Positions 48,850-61,307 of a stretch of 64,000 nt of DNA are shown in pieces. Position 1 is the stretch's first letter. Every line of letters starts with the position of its first letter. Source of the DNA: Xanthoparmelia taractica (lineage: Eukaryota > Ascomycota > Lecanoromycetes > Lecanorales > Parmeliaceae); NCBI GenBank assembly GCA_033085395.1, contig JANQBS010000130.1, positions 1 to 64,000 of the forward strand. The letters run 5' to 3'. Both the position numbers and the translations under genes were made by a program. The notes under the pieces are model-generated. The model had not been told where the DNA came from, did not search any database, and saw nothing but the letters and a program-made list of their open reading frames with translations.

Positions 48850-51800
48850 CTTATTCTTGATATATCTCGTCGATGAGATTAATTACTTTCTTAATAGATC
48901 GCCTGAGACTATAATAGATAGCCCGATCTTACTAATAACTCGACTTAAGGTTATATATAGTTGATTATAAGCGAAGATCTTAGGATAAAGATATAGATCG
49001 ACGTGCTATAAGAACTGGTCCTAAGACTTATTAATGATTATGCTAAAGGTTAAATGGACTAAGTATTGAATTCGTCGGAAGAAAGTATGTAACTCGTTCG
49101 AATTCGGCGGAGCAAGTGGGATGCGGGATATAAAGTGTCGTCTATCGTTGTGCTTACTTCCTAGAATACGGCAATCGAGCGTCTTAGACTTAATATGCTG
49201 AATCTATAGACGCGTTCCATTACATAGACCCATGAGCTACTTCAGATTCCTCAGTAGCATTATTACGTAGCTCTCTTTTAGCTCTAGATAATGAAATAAT
49301 AGCGAGGCGAGTTCGAAAGCGTTCATTATTTTAGTAGATAAGAGAAAGCTATTCTTCTCATTAATAACTTAATCTCGACTATTGCATATCGTTTAAGGCC
49401 TAGGAAATCTATTAAGAACTTAGCGATTAAATCGAGCGATGTTCTTATTGAGAATATAAAGGATTGCCCTAGAGGTGTAGAAGTTAGCTATTCGGCGAGT
49501 ATAAAGATTACTATATATAGCGTTAATTAGGTCACTGCTCGTATTGTTAAATAGTTAGTTAATAGGTTAATCGATTGAATAAGATCCCCCGAAGCTTACT
49601 GAGATATCGTTATTTATATTTAGGAGATTTTAAGCGAATTCCGCTATATTGATCCGGCCTTAATCGATTAGATTAAGGTTTCGTAGCCTTATATTTTCAG
49701 TGAGTCTAAGGACTCGAATATAACTTTAAAGATATAAGGTTCTTAGTGTAGCTCGAGCGATGCGATCTAACTTAGTACTCTTAATGACTGAAAGAATTTG
49801 ATGAAAGTCGCCGCAGAAGCAAGTGACTATTCCGCCGAATGGATAAGTGTCCTTTCGAATATCTTAAAGTATACGATCGACGGCCTTAATATCGTAGCGG
49901 TTCTGTATAGAGATCTCGTCTTAGAAGATAAGCTTAATATTAATCAACAGCTTAGCGAGATTAGACCTTATCGATATATCGCAGGCGGACTAAGTAGTAG
50001 CGTTTAGAGAGATCTTAAAGCGAGAGTAAGCGATGTAATCACCTTAAAGAAGAATGGAGGCGATGTCAGAAGAAGCTATAGCAATAGTTATATGTGAGTC
50101 GTTTCGTACTCTTCGAAGAATGGTATTCTAAAGTATAATCTTTTTAGTATTCTTATAGTTATCTAGAAAGAAGAGTTAATTATTAGAATAAGAGATCGCG
50201 TCCCAAATAGCGTCAGCAGCAGCCGTTTAACCGTCGTTCAGACTCGCCCACATTCGCTCTCAGCTATACGTTAAATAAGCGCGTTCCTCGCGTAGAAGTC
50301 GATTACGCCCATTAGTATAATATCGCTTATAGTTCTATTGAATCGCTAATAAGCCGAAGCTATTAGTGAGATTAATATCTTTCGTTAAGCTAGTGTTATT
50401 CTCTTTTAGCGAAATTTAAATTAAATAAAGATAAAAGTTCTCAGTAATAGCTTACTTAGCTAACGCGTTATCGAGTAGAGAAAGGTTACGATATTAAGTC
50501 TGAAGAATATAAATATAGTCGTTAGATAGGCTAGATATAGAAGAATAATATATTAGTTAAGTAACGTAGGTAAAATGCGGAAGAAGATATATTTAATTTG
50601 CGAATAAAAAGGGAAAATTACGCTTAGCGCGAGAGCTTTTAGCGAATAAAAAATAAAATATCACATTAAAATAATTTAAGATATTTTATTATTCGCATTA
50701 GCGTTGTAATTTTCTTCTTTAGCGATTTAAAGTACTTTTATTTACTCAAATTTAATTGCGAACGTACCTCGCTTTATATTTAATTCATAAATTAAGCGAA
50801 TTAGCTAAATCGCAATTAAGTAGAATCGTTATTAATAGACTTCGCAAGCACTCTTCGCTCTGCCAAGTCTTAGCTTCGCCTAAGGCTTAATCTTATTCGG
50901 CGTTGTTGTATAGTAGATCTTTTGTTAAATAGATATTATGATAGATAGAAAGGATCTCGCCGTTTATCGTTCGCAGATCTTTAAAGAATATAAAACTTGA
51001 TACGTTTAGTAGCAGATAGCGTAGATAGAAGAGTTTCTTCACGTTTGAATTAATATAGAAGATTCGAGCGATAGTGCCTCTCTTTCGCTGACGTGAGTAT
51101 CAACTCGAAATAGTCTTATTATCCTTTCAGATGTAGCGATCCGATAGATTAGTGTAAAAGAGGTCTATTACGTCGTCTTACTGCCGACGCTTTTAATTAA
51201 GCTAAAAGAAAGTCGTTAAGATGATCTAACGTTCGATTACTTTATTTATCACAGCAGTAAGTAGATTATCGTTATTAAATTAAACGCTATATTGATTAGG
51301 GAGATGAATGGATAGCCGTTTAATAGGAGGACTGTGATCGTATAGTTTGAAGTTAAAGATTCTTCAGCAGGCCTCCGCTGAGCTTATTCATCGTGCGTCG
51401 CGATACTCTTGAATCTCATTTATCTGGTCTGAACCTTTAGCGTTCTAACCTTTATTATTCTCGCGCTCTATTCGAAGGCTGGCTCGATCGCTACTCTTAT
51501 AAATGTACTTAAAGATATATTTGCACGCCTTGACGTTGACATATATCTTAATATTAATATAAGCGTTATATCTGATCGATAAATAGAGGTTATAGAGCAT
51601 CACTTAGTAATTTTGCTTGAACTTATTCTCTAAAATCTTAACTGACCTACGCCGGCGATATTTGAGATATTCGAAGTCTGATTTAAAGATCGTACGATCG
51701 CAGAAGTTCTTTAAGAATCACTTACTATATTCGTTCTTATCTGAGTCTCAATAGAAAGAAACGATATCTATTCTACTAATAGCGTACTAACTATAGTTCC

Positions 51801-54700
51801 CGTGGAGTATACACGTGGTGACGGTCGCATATAGATTGAGATATAGGGCTTGGTCTGAGATCTCAGCATTGATAGTAGCATCTATCTCGGCTGCGCTAAA
51901 GAATCGATTCTCAGGGTGTAGGATAATGAGGATATGGGCGTGCGGTAGGCCTCGTTTTTGAAACTCTATGGTGTAGGTATACGCTGGAACTCGGCCTAAT
52001 ACACCTCAATCGAGTTAGGAATATAGGGCTAAAATCGAAATTTTAATCGGTCGGGCTTCGCCCTTATGAGAAATAAGAATTTTTTTTTGACGATACTATA
52101 GGACTAATAGGTAGAAATTACGGCGTATAGGGGGCTGAATCGTATTAGAAGCACTCTTAGAGACTATAATCTGCGCTAATTATCTAACTGACGTATCGTC
52201 AAAGAGATCTACGCTATTGAATGAAAAGGGGGGGATTAAAAGATATCTTAGGCCTGACTGTAGGATTAATCGATAGAAATTACGGCGTATAGGGGGCTGA
52301 ATCGTGTCAGAAACATTCTCAGAGACTATAACTCACATTAACCGCCTAATTGAGATACTCTTATAAGGCCTGGTCTCTACTAAAGAAGGAGAGAGAGAAG
52401 AGATTACTGCAGGCCTAATTGTAGAACTAACTGATAGAAATTATAGCGTATAAGGGGCTAAACCGTGCCAGAAACACCTCTAGAGACTATAATCCACACT
52501 AATCGCCTAACTGACGTGCTTTTAAGAGGGATGCTCTACTGAGGTAATAGAGAAAATATACGATTACTAAGAAAGAGAATTAGGGTATATCGAGCACCTT
52601 CTTCTTTAAGATATTCTTTATAAGGGCCTTTAGCTTTAGTTTAAACACTCTCGCAATTAGATTCGAGCGATTAGTAGCTCGTTCGCTAGATAGAAGATTC
52701 TCGATAATCTCGACTTATTTTGAGTTATAAGTGAAGATCGTAAAGAGATCTAATCGTTCGAACTTAGTCGATAAAGTAATGGTATTCTGATAGAGTTGTA
52801 TTATGAATCGTGGGCCTCCTTGATATGAGGAAGAAAGGACGATTCGTTACTTGCTAGCCTAAGCCTCTATAATAGCTTTAGCGGCCTAAGTATTAACGAC
52901 TGCTTGATATATGTTAGCGCGAATGATCTTTTGATTCTGCTTGATTTAATAAAGTCGATTACTCTTAACGATTATATAAGCATCGCAGACGAAATGCTGA
53001 AGTAGTCTATCGCAGTGAAGAAGGCGATTGAATTTGCTGGAACGAATCTGCATAAGATATCTAACTAAGGTTAGCGGCCGAATAAGGGGGAACGAATAAG
53101 CATTATATATCTATAGAATGAAGCCAGAGTCACTCGAGTAGAGTTATCTCGGCTAGTAACTCGTGTTACTCGTAGGGCGTGTTCGCGAGGTCTACGTCTG
53201 TGAGCATAAAGACTATCACCTAAAGTAATACCGATATTCGATATATTGTCATGTTAGGACTATTCGCCGTATGGGAAGATAAGTGGATATCGCAGTGATA
53301 TATAGGCTGGATGTTAATATGAGATATTGAATCTCTTATCACTGCGAGTCTCAATTAGTAGATTTCTGGCCTCGAGTATTTCCAGTGAATTATTTGAGTC
53401 GCCCTTTTAAGCGATAGCTATCTTATTAGAAGTAGGATAATTGTAGGTCCGCGGATCGTGATAGCGAGGGTTTTCATAAAGTAGCTTGTAGTCCCTTAGA
53501 TTGAGATCGGCTTTTAGCCTTTCAGCCATAGATTTGAGGGCGTTGATGTAGGGATTGATGCGTCTTAGAATAGTAGCGATTTTGCGATAAAGATTCTGAT
53601 CAGTTTGCTTATAAAATCCTTATTTGACTAAATTAGCACTAAAACTATCACTAAAAGGGCCTTATACCGCGTTATTAACTGATTCTGAGTGCTATTCATA
53701 ATATAGATTTGGTTAAATATCGATTTCTCATCGTCTGAAGGCGCTAAAGCGGGTATATGAGTGCTGATCGCCCCTTAGATCTTACACGTATATAGAGCGA
53801 TTAAATGATTGATAGTGACCTACTATGAGGTTATAGAGGCCGCGTTATTGTATTAAACGCTATATAGTCGATACGCTTTGCAATCGGGAGTGAGATTAGT
53901 CGTTTCTGGCGTCAAAGAGTGTAGAATCTCGTTAATAGTATTCTCGTCCAAATTGATAGAATTATTTACACTCGTTTTAACGCCCTCGTAGACCTTTTTA
54001 ATATTAGGATACTCTTCAACGACGTTCGATTTAGGTGCGCCGATCTTAGTCTTTCCGTTGTTATAGTATTATCTCGAGATTTTATTCGGTTATAACGCCG
54101 CATCGTAACTATTATAGATCTGATTTAGAGTATTTAAATAATGTCGTAGGGGCTTTACTGTGTAAGAATAACGCGCGATGTATTTTTGTAGCCTAGCTGG
54201 AGATTAAGTAGAGTCGAAATAAGAGCTGAGGAGGGCGGAGGGTGAGTTTTCGAAGAATTCGATATTCTGAAAGAAATTTATTGGAAGGTCTTGCAGTAGA
54301 GAGTTCTCTGAAGGGTCTAAATTAAGTAGAGCGTCTTTAGTAGCTACTTCTTTATCTCTTTAAGAAGTATCTTTCTAAGACGCGTTTTATTGATATTCTA
54401 TGACCTATTCTTTAGGCGCGACTTAAGAGAATATAGAATTAATTTGTGAAGAGTTTATAGATAAAGATAATGAAGTTGAGTTCGTTCGAGTTCTCTTTGA
54501 AGGCCTCTCAACGCGTTTAGGAGTGAGAATAGCTAATCGTTTACCTCTATTGCCGGCAGATGGCGATTCGCGTAGGGGCGGTTTAGATACGTCAGTAAGG
54601 GCTTTAAAGGACGGCTAGGACGTAGTTGCTGGATCTAATATGTTTAATAATATAGCGGCTAGGAGTGCCGAGGGCGTAGGCATTTATAGAGTATATATAT
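48850..54700 (-). mobile_element. Helitron (Rep/helicase rolling-circle transposon), RIP-decayed
   Basis: Read on the minus strand, a 5.8-kb tract shows conserved Helitron protein segments in order. Near 53850: YNNA..ITS and LAPSDDEKSIFNQIYIM. Near 53000: FNRLLHCDRLLQ and GGPRFIIQLYQN. At 51910-51990: YTIEFQKRGLPHAHILI, where H-A-H (51934-51942) is the Rep HUH motif. At 51440-51550: KYIFKYIYKSSDRAS. Near 50970: DLRTINGE. Near 49830-49920: a DExx-type helicase motif and PFGGIVTCFCGDF. Near 48940-49400: LELKESYVIMLLRNL and QLYIALSRV. Stops and G-to-A-type replacements are frequent. Helitrons transpose by rolling circle using a Rep nuclease fused to a Pif1-like helicase. Exact ends are not determined. 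Confidence 0.85.
52090..52570. repeat. Three 162-bp tandem repeats inside the Helitron
   Basis: A landmark TAGAAATTA(C/T) starts at 52112, 52274 and 52435, so the periods are 162 and 161 bp. Each unit contains GGCGTATAGGGGGCTGAA-CG (or a mutated form) and AGAGACTATAA. The copies differ mostly by transitions. They lie between two conserved parts of the Rep coding region. Confidence 0.85.
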
Positions 54701-55135
54701 AAATGGTTTGGTTGAAAGAATAGTGAGGAATAACTGCAGAAGATGAGGCATAATAGAAATGCTAAGTCAGTAATATTCCAGCGTGCTGTGAGTAGGAATA
54801 TTTAAATACTATTTAACTTAACGAATTCCTATTCAAAATCAAGAATTCTTATGTCACTGGAAAGCGTAAATCTTATTCTATAATATAAATAATTTTGAAG
54901 AAATTATATAAAGGGGGACTTAAGTATTGATAAGTGTAAGTGATAGACTTAATGGACTTCGAATTTTTGATGAGGGCTCTGCGGGAGGTCTAGCGGGCTG
55001 ACTTAGCCAGTCTAACCAAATGGCGTAATTAGATCGAATTTATGATTGGCTCTACATACAAATTTAAGGTTTTAGAGCTCGGCGCTAGCTTATTCTTTTA
55101 TATATACTAATAGAGAAGCAATTTACCCCGCGGCA
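54701..55135. other. AT-rich block edge
   Basis: AT-rich DNA without recognisable coding sequence. Composition returns to normal near 55130. The Helitron 5' end may lie within it. Confidence 0.4.
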
Positions 55136-56073
55136 CTAGTACGGTTGTAGTAAGGTACTATCGAAAGATACCGGGTATTCGGTACCTGAGCGACCGAGGA
55201 AAGATACCTTACCATACGTAGTTTGGCGTGCCACAACATACGTACGGTAAAGTTGCCTAAGGTACGGTAAGATCGAAGTACTCCTGTTTTGTCTCATTCT
55301 CTCAACCTTTGTCTTCCCTTTCTTTTCCATCTTCACTTTTTCATCTTCGCCGATTGACTGTCTTAACGATATGTCAATGATCAGCTTTTCCAGAATGGCT
55401 TGTGAGTAAGCCTAAGGCGGTCATGTTATAGGAGGAAAGGTGGTCTACTCACACCCTAACAAACAGCGAGCTGCTGTCTGACCTTTCGGACTTGCCCAAT
55501 GGCCACCCATGTTCCCAAAATTTACACAGAACGCTCTTGTGAACCTGCATCTTCCGGCATGTCTGATCTCATGTCCGTTGCAATGGTCGCTGCTTAACAG
55601 ATGTGTAGCCTTTGGCAGCTCCGACTTTCCTGACCGGCAAATCGACGCTTATCTTCAGCCTCCCCATTTGTTTTCTTTATGGCGCACCTATGACCGCTGA
55701 GGTTTGTTCTTCATTTGTATCCATACTTTCGCGCCAGGGGTCATGTACAGAGATGTTGATTCCATTTTCTTCCGTCCAATGGGTTAGTCACTGGCTGGGT
55801 TTGGACTGTAGCTACACCTAAGCCGAAACCTCATTGAGGTATCCTTTGCCATAGTATGGCTCTCGCACTTACACATAGGCAAGGTGAATGGTGAAAAAGG
55901 CACAGGCTACACTTGCATGATCCCACCTTGATGGAATGCTTCGGTCGTTGCTAGAGTATACGGATTCAATACGTGCAATGCGCACTCCATGCACTTCTGG
56001 CTTCGCCGGTACGATACCCCCACGCTGTGCTGACTGACCCTACTCGAGAGAAAACGATGTATCCACCCCCGCA
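55136..56073. other. Intergenic, with a GGTAC-rich border segment
   Basis: 55136-55285 is crowded with GGTAC, GATACC and TACGTA words in both orientations, right at the block border. No gene is supported in the rest. Confidence 0.35.
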
Positions 56074-56804
56074 TTACTCGACACTGTCTATGGCGTGGAC
56101 ATTATTCGACAGTGTCTGTACCCCCGAGTTGTTTGGCACGTCCTCAATGCTGCTTAAATCTCCGGCCCTCCATCTCTTGAGCTGCTTCAGAAAAAGGGGA
56201 AAGGTCCTGCCCGGTCCGTTGGATATGTGGACGCTGCCGTACGCTTCGAAGATCAGAATGTTGTATTCTCCACTCCTCACTACGAATAGCCGGGCTTCTC
56301 CGTCGATTACTTTTAGCTTGCCTGGAATCATCTTCATATCAACTCCTTGGACTAGGTAGCCGTGGAAAACGCCGATTCTTCTGTCGAAATCGTAGTGGGC
56401 CCAGAATTCAACCGTGACTGAGAGTTCATGGTCGATTTCGCCTTTGACCTGTAGCATCAACATTAGCGCTATCCCATAGGTCGCCTTCGAAAGCTTCGAA
56501 ACACCCAGCATACATTGAAATAGATGAGGCGCCCTAGCCCGGGAATATCGATCTCTTTTTCAAACAGCATTGTCCCCTGATTATCTCCGTTGGTGCTGTT
56601 GAGGGCGAAACTGTCAGGAGCATTTGGGGTATTAGCAACTAGAACAGCGTCTCTCCTATGCAGCAGGTTCTTCAACGGTGTCGACAAGCGTTTTACATGG
56701 TGAGCTGCAAGATTGACTGGATCCTCCCAAGGGGTGACGCGGGCGGCGATGAGGGCTGGTAGCAGAAGGCACACGAGATTCGACAGAGCGATGAAGAGCA
56801 ACAT
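56074..56804 (-). CDS. Small secreted protein of unknown family
   Basis: Two exons (56514-56804 and 56074-56448) are joined by a 65-nt intron with GTATGC donor, GCTAATG branch site and CTACAG acceptor, in phase 0, giving 221 residues. The start MLLFIALSNLVCLLLPALIA is a clear signal peptide, and no membrane helix follows. The mature part is rich in predicted beta strands (GEIDHELSVTVEFWAHYDF, KVIDGEARLFVVRSGEY) and has few cysteines. I do not recognise a domain. It is divergent from the secreted-protein gene at 57947. A larger open frame extends upstream to 57161, but it lacks a signal peptide, so the internal ATG was chosen. It could be an effector candidate. Confidence 0.65.
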
Positions 56805-57946
56805 GCTGGTATAATGAAGGGTTGTCACCTCTGGCTGGCTAAAAATTCCTTGCAGAGAGCCTGGCAGGTCGAGAATCGAGCAATCGGTTGTATATAGAGC
56901 TACCCTAGGTCTTTGCATAAGAATCGCGCGGGGAACTACCCGCGAGACAACAAAGGACGCATGGACGGGAAAAGCGAATCGGACCTCAGTCTTGGGGTGA
57001 AACACATACATGGTCTTGCGGTGTGCTATGGTGCGAATGCCACCTCTGTCATTGGCTGAGAAATGGTGATGAGTACTTCCTGTGAGGCAGTCGCATCTAG
57101 CAAAGCATCGGTTTACCTGAACGAGGATACGCCTCTCCGTGAGCGGATTATACAGCTCCAAATATCGCGATTGGCGATTTGCCGCTTAGCCCGGGAATGC
57201 CCTGTTTTTCTGTGGCCTAGAATCAAAGAAGCTTAGGAAGCGATCGGGACTGATAAGCGTACCTAATCGACATCTCGGATGCCTGAACAACAGTACCACA
57301 CTTCGCGTGAGCGAATCATAAACCAGGGAACACCAGATGACAACCCGGTTCTCTACTCGGTAGCCAATACGAGCACAGGCGCGATTTACTTCTGCCTGCA
57401 AAAGCGATAGCCGAGCCCGAGGTCGATGAATTACAGTGAGCTACTGGTTGATGTCACATCTCTCTTCTTGAAATTCTTGGCGTTATTCGATCATCTTAAT
57501 CGTCTTGGTGTTCACCATGCCAGCATTGCGATCTAGCAGAGACGTGGCTTCTATTTTTACCTCCAGGTTTCGCAACCCAATTGCGCACGAGGTAACACTG
57601 GTTGTGCTTATAGTCAAGGGAAAAGGATCAACATCGTCCAATGACCAGCCAGTGTGGCCCTAGCGCACTAAGCTTTTTTCCAGCTTTTGAGAACGGACAT
57701 CCGCGCCAGAGAGCCGCTAGGACCACCAGTGCATATCGCGTGTATATTTTGAACCATCACTGCGCATCGGCAAGCGCAAAATTCCCCTAGGCCCAAACGT
57801 AAAGCTTACAGGGAGCTGGCTCCGAGGCACAACCCCAATGGATTTTTATATTGCAAGCAGTCTCCACGCCTGCATGAAAGCTTTGATCTCACGAGAGAAG
57901 CATATGTGAAGCCCTCGTGAATGCTGTTATCTTGAATCAACTCAAG
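56805..57946. other. Shared upstream region of two divergent secreted-protein genes
   Basis: About 1.1 kb separates the two starts. Minus-strand open frames continue upstream of the first gene (to 57161, and 57186-57401) but look unspecific. No TATA box stands out. Confidence 0.4.
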
Positions 57947-58636
57947 ATGTTTCTGTCCAAAGCTTCCTCGTGGTTCCTTTTCTGTGCTCTACTATGCTCG
58001 CAGTGCGTTCTAGGTGCCCAAGTACCCCGTGTGGGCCTGACAGAGCGCGAGGCTGTGTCCAAATCTCAACGTCATCATGAACCACGGTATCTGGACTGAT
58101 CACGTTACTGTTCTCATATAAATCGACTGACAGGAACTGACTTCTTCTCAAGTGCCAACGCAATCGCACATACCAACGCAGTCCCAACCGTCGTCCCGTC
58201 ACCGGATGCCGCTAGATCGATCGGCATCCATATCTATCCCCTGACTACGCCCATCCTTCCCCAAGCCGTTGGCCAAGTCCTCATCCAAGCCCTCTTCACC
58301 GCATTTATGGAATTTGGTTCTCAGCCTTCTGCCCTCACCAACTCATTCAGGCACGCCGTCTCGTCCCGATTGCCCAGTTTCAACGTCGAATTTCAGATGT
58401 CCGCCAAGGGCAACCAGACTGGGGACTTCGTGTTGACATATAGCCGGATCGTGGAGACGCTTTCCCTACTGGGTTTCGACTACTCGAACCAACAAAATGT
58501 GAGCAGTCTGGTGGAATACAACTTCGATGCTGTGGTAGATGTTTGGATGCAGCCCGAGGTCGTCATCGCGAGCGGGTCGGTGAGGAATATAGCACACGAT
58601 GTCGCTCCGACGACGATTGTCACCGCCCTAGCATAG
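57947..58636 (+). CDS. Small secreted protein of unknown family
   Basis: Two exons (57947-58086 and 58153-58636) are joined by a 66-nt intron with an AACTGAC branch site, giving 207 residues. The ATG at 57947 starts SKASSWFLFCALLCSQCVLG after Met-Phe-Leu, a signal peptide ending near AQVP. The mature protein has alternating strand/helix character: IGIHIYPLTTPILPQ, FNVEFQMSAKG, DFVLTYSRIVETLSLLGF and VDVWMQPEVVIASG. No cysteine-rich core or known catalytic motif is visible. The GTG ten codons upstream is in the same frame but is not a likely start. Function unknown; it pairs head-to-head with the secreted protein at 56074-56804. Confidence 0.65.
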
Positions 58637-61307
58637 GGAGCGCGGTTGGAGAGGAAGAGCGTGATGGGGCTCCACGGCGCAGGGTAGTGTCTGTAGGAAG
58701 GCTCTTGCTTTAGGACCTAAAACATTGTGAGGCTCCGGCGATTAAGTACATCAAAGCGTGACTGCCAGCGACGAAAGACCTATTTTGACTTCAGAACGGT
58801 ACTTTGATGCTTTTCTGATAAACACAAAGCAATGCTTCTCGTCTCATACAACATCATATCACCAGTCGCTGCGAAGCCCCACAATGAAAGTAAACAGACT
58901 TTCTGATGATGCGACAAGATAAAACTTGACTTTACGAACACCAAGGAGGTACTGTCTTCGTAACGAGACCCAGAAGACCTCCTTTGAGCCCACTAGTGCT
59001 TCATTCAAGCAAGCGCAGATCCAAGGCTCAATACAGCTTTTCCCCAATACTACAAGAACATCAAGCTCGCAACGCCAACTCGGAATCAAGGACCTCGACA
59101 CCACCTGAAAGAACCGATGTTTCAGGACTCACGCATCATTAGTGCCTTGAAGCAAGAGATGGCCTTCGCGACACCACATGTACATACTCGGGCGCCTATT
59201 AGCTCATATCGAAAAGACATATTTCCCACACTCAACTGACGACTTACCTAGCTTATCCAGTAGGCCTGATATATATGCTCTAGGATAACATTTAGTCCAC
59301 GTGGGCAATCCGGACGATCCTACATGCTGAAGCGTGCGCGGGAGAAGCAATTCAATCTCTTAACAGCCTGAGGAGTCATTCGTAAAAGACCTCACATTGA
59401 GCAAGGGAGCACCGCCTTTTTCATTCACCCCGAGAAGTAGGAAGGCTTCTGCATAGAATACCATAATGTTGGCTCATCGTTCGTTGCTTGTGAAAATCGT
59501 GTCTGTTATTGCCTCCCACATGCAATGTATCGGGTATTCCTCGGTGAAATAGTTGCCACCGAAACAGAGAAGGGGATTCAGTCTTTTCGTACATCTTCTG
59601 TCCTCATAATCCATTGCACCACAGAATCCTCATCGTCGCCTTTCGCTTGGAGATATAATCTCGCGTAACGACGCTTGATCACACCACCAAGCGCATCCGC
59701 GCGATGCGAAGGTTCCTGGATCCGTCAAGCGGTCAAGCGGATCAGGCTCTGACTGGAGGCAACGAGGCTGGACAATGCTTGAATACGTTTCTTATGATCC
59801 TGACTAGATAGAAAATTGGGATATTGCAGGCGATTCTGTGCAGAAAAATGTCAGTTGGAATCTCAGTCTTTGCGCTTGGGGTGCATTCCATTGAGCATGG
59901 TTTGAGTCGGGGTTTACGTCTACAGACTTTTCTCCACCGAGCGTGGAGACGTAATGCGGCCGAAAGCATAGGCCTGTGTACTGCAACTACGGCCAGCGAT
60001 ATGTGCGTTAATACATCGAGAAGTCATAGGTCACGCACGACGTCGGAGCAGCAGCATTGCATTTGTCAAAGGTTTCAGTCTCGTTGTCATTGAAGGCAGA
60101 GAGGCGGAACGTTCACGACTAGCTTTCGCGGGCCTTTGCCGATATCGAGAATACTACTATTGCACAAGCAGGATTTACCGAAATCATGACCCGAAAAGAA
60201 ATCTCTTGAGCCAATTGATAAGATCGCCAAGACAGCGTCAGAGCCATCTCGAACAAGCCATTGACAACAAGCGCAAACTCCCTCGACCAAATGCGGTCAC
60301 TCGCATGGGCCAAAAGGTGGCCAGACCCAACCTTCCTGTCCTTCAAAGACCTACCTCGGCTCCTATAAACGTCTTTTTTACTCCTCGCCAAGGATACCAG
60401 ATGGGAAGCTAGGGCAACTGCAGTTAGAATAACAGTTTCCCCGCATGGTGATAATCTGCCGCTTTTTTTTCTCTTAGATACCGACCACCGGCTAAACAGC
60501 CCCCATGGGGTAAGCCGGGTGGTTACTTTTATACTGTCTGAGCTTTCGGCCCTTTTTCCGGCCAATTGGGGACTTTTACTTGTACCACGAAACAGCGTGC
60601 TACTTCATACTCCAGTTTTTGCCTTTTAAACATTGATTTGCAGTAACGTCACCTATCTGCAATGTAACGTGGCTAGGCAGGCATGACCCAATGGGCAAGG
60701 GGTGAAAGCTTTGGTAACGTCGTGTAATCAGGTAGAAGTACTCGGTAGGGTCATACTGATGTTCCAATGCAACACAGCTTCATCCTCTTCTCTTATTTCT
60801 TCTCTACGATATCCAAATGATCCAATCGTTGATGACCCTCATGTTGCGTCTGGTTTGATAAAAAGTCAAAGCGGCACTCAGACTAATGGAATTGCGTCTT
60901 CGTGCATGATGCATAATCTAGCTTCCCTACTGCCAGTTATTTCATGTCATAGCTCGTCATTAAAGTTATCTTGCATGCAGCCTTGTTGAGTGATAGATCT
61001 TATCTCTTTAGCTTCCTCAACAAGTCTATACTACTCCTTTCTACTCCTAGTCATCGCTCCAGAAGCCTTCTAGAAGCCTACTAGCTTGCCACGAGAAAAT
61101 TCATCCAGCAGCGTTTGTTGTGCCAAGAGCTTTTGGAAGTTGTTATATATGAGCCTTTCTCGCCCCTGGGTTTGAATCGTCATCGGAGCGGGGTTCATCA
61201 TCCTCTACAACATCAAAGAGTCCACCGGGACGAGCCACCCTACCAGCACCCACTTGGCTTCTCATATAAGCAACCAATCCCACTACTCCGTCTCTACGAC
61301 CGCCAAA
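58637..61307. other. Long intergenic stretch, no gene supported
   Basis: About 2.7 kb. Open frames on both strands are short and without domains. The right part is the promoter and leader of the transporter at 61308 and contains an imperfect palindrome at 60484-60523. Confidence 0.45.
60484..60523. promoter_or_regulatory. Imperfect palindrome upstream of the permease gene
   Basis: ACCACCGGCTAAAC and GTAAGCCGGGTGGT face each other around AGCCCCCATGGG. CGG/CCG inverted elements of this kind are bound by Zn2Cys6 regulators in ascomycetes. The site lies about 785 bp before the start codon. A binding site is inference only. Confidence 0.3.

Noticed and set aside
49798..50007. Plus-strand 69-codon open frame in the AT-rich block
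   Set aside because: The minus strand here encodes the Helitron helicase motif region. The plus-strand frame is its shadow.
52090..52570. CRISPR-like array
   Set aside because: The repeats are adjacent 162-bp units without spacers, in a fungal transposon. This is a tandem repeat, not CRISPR.
56805..57161. N-terminal extension of the secreted-protein gene to 57161
   Set aside because: It would bury a clear signal peptide in the middle of the protein; the internal ATG at 56804 fits better.
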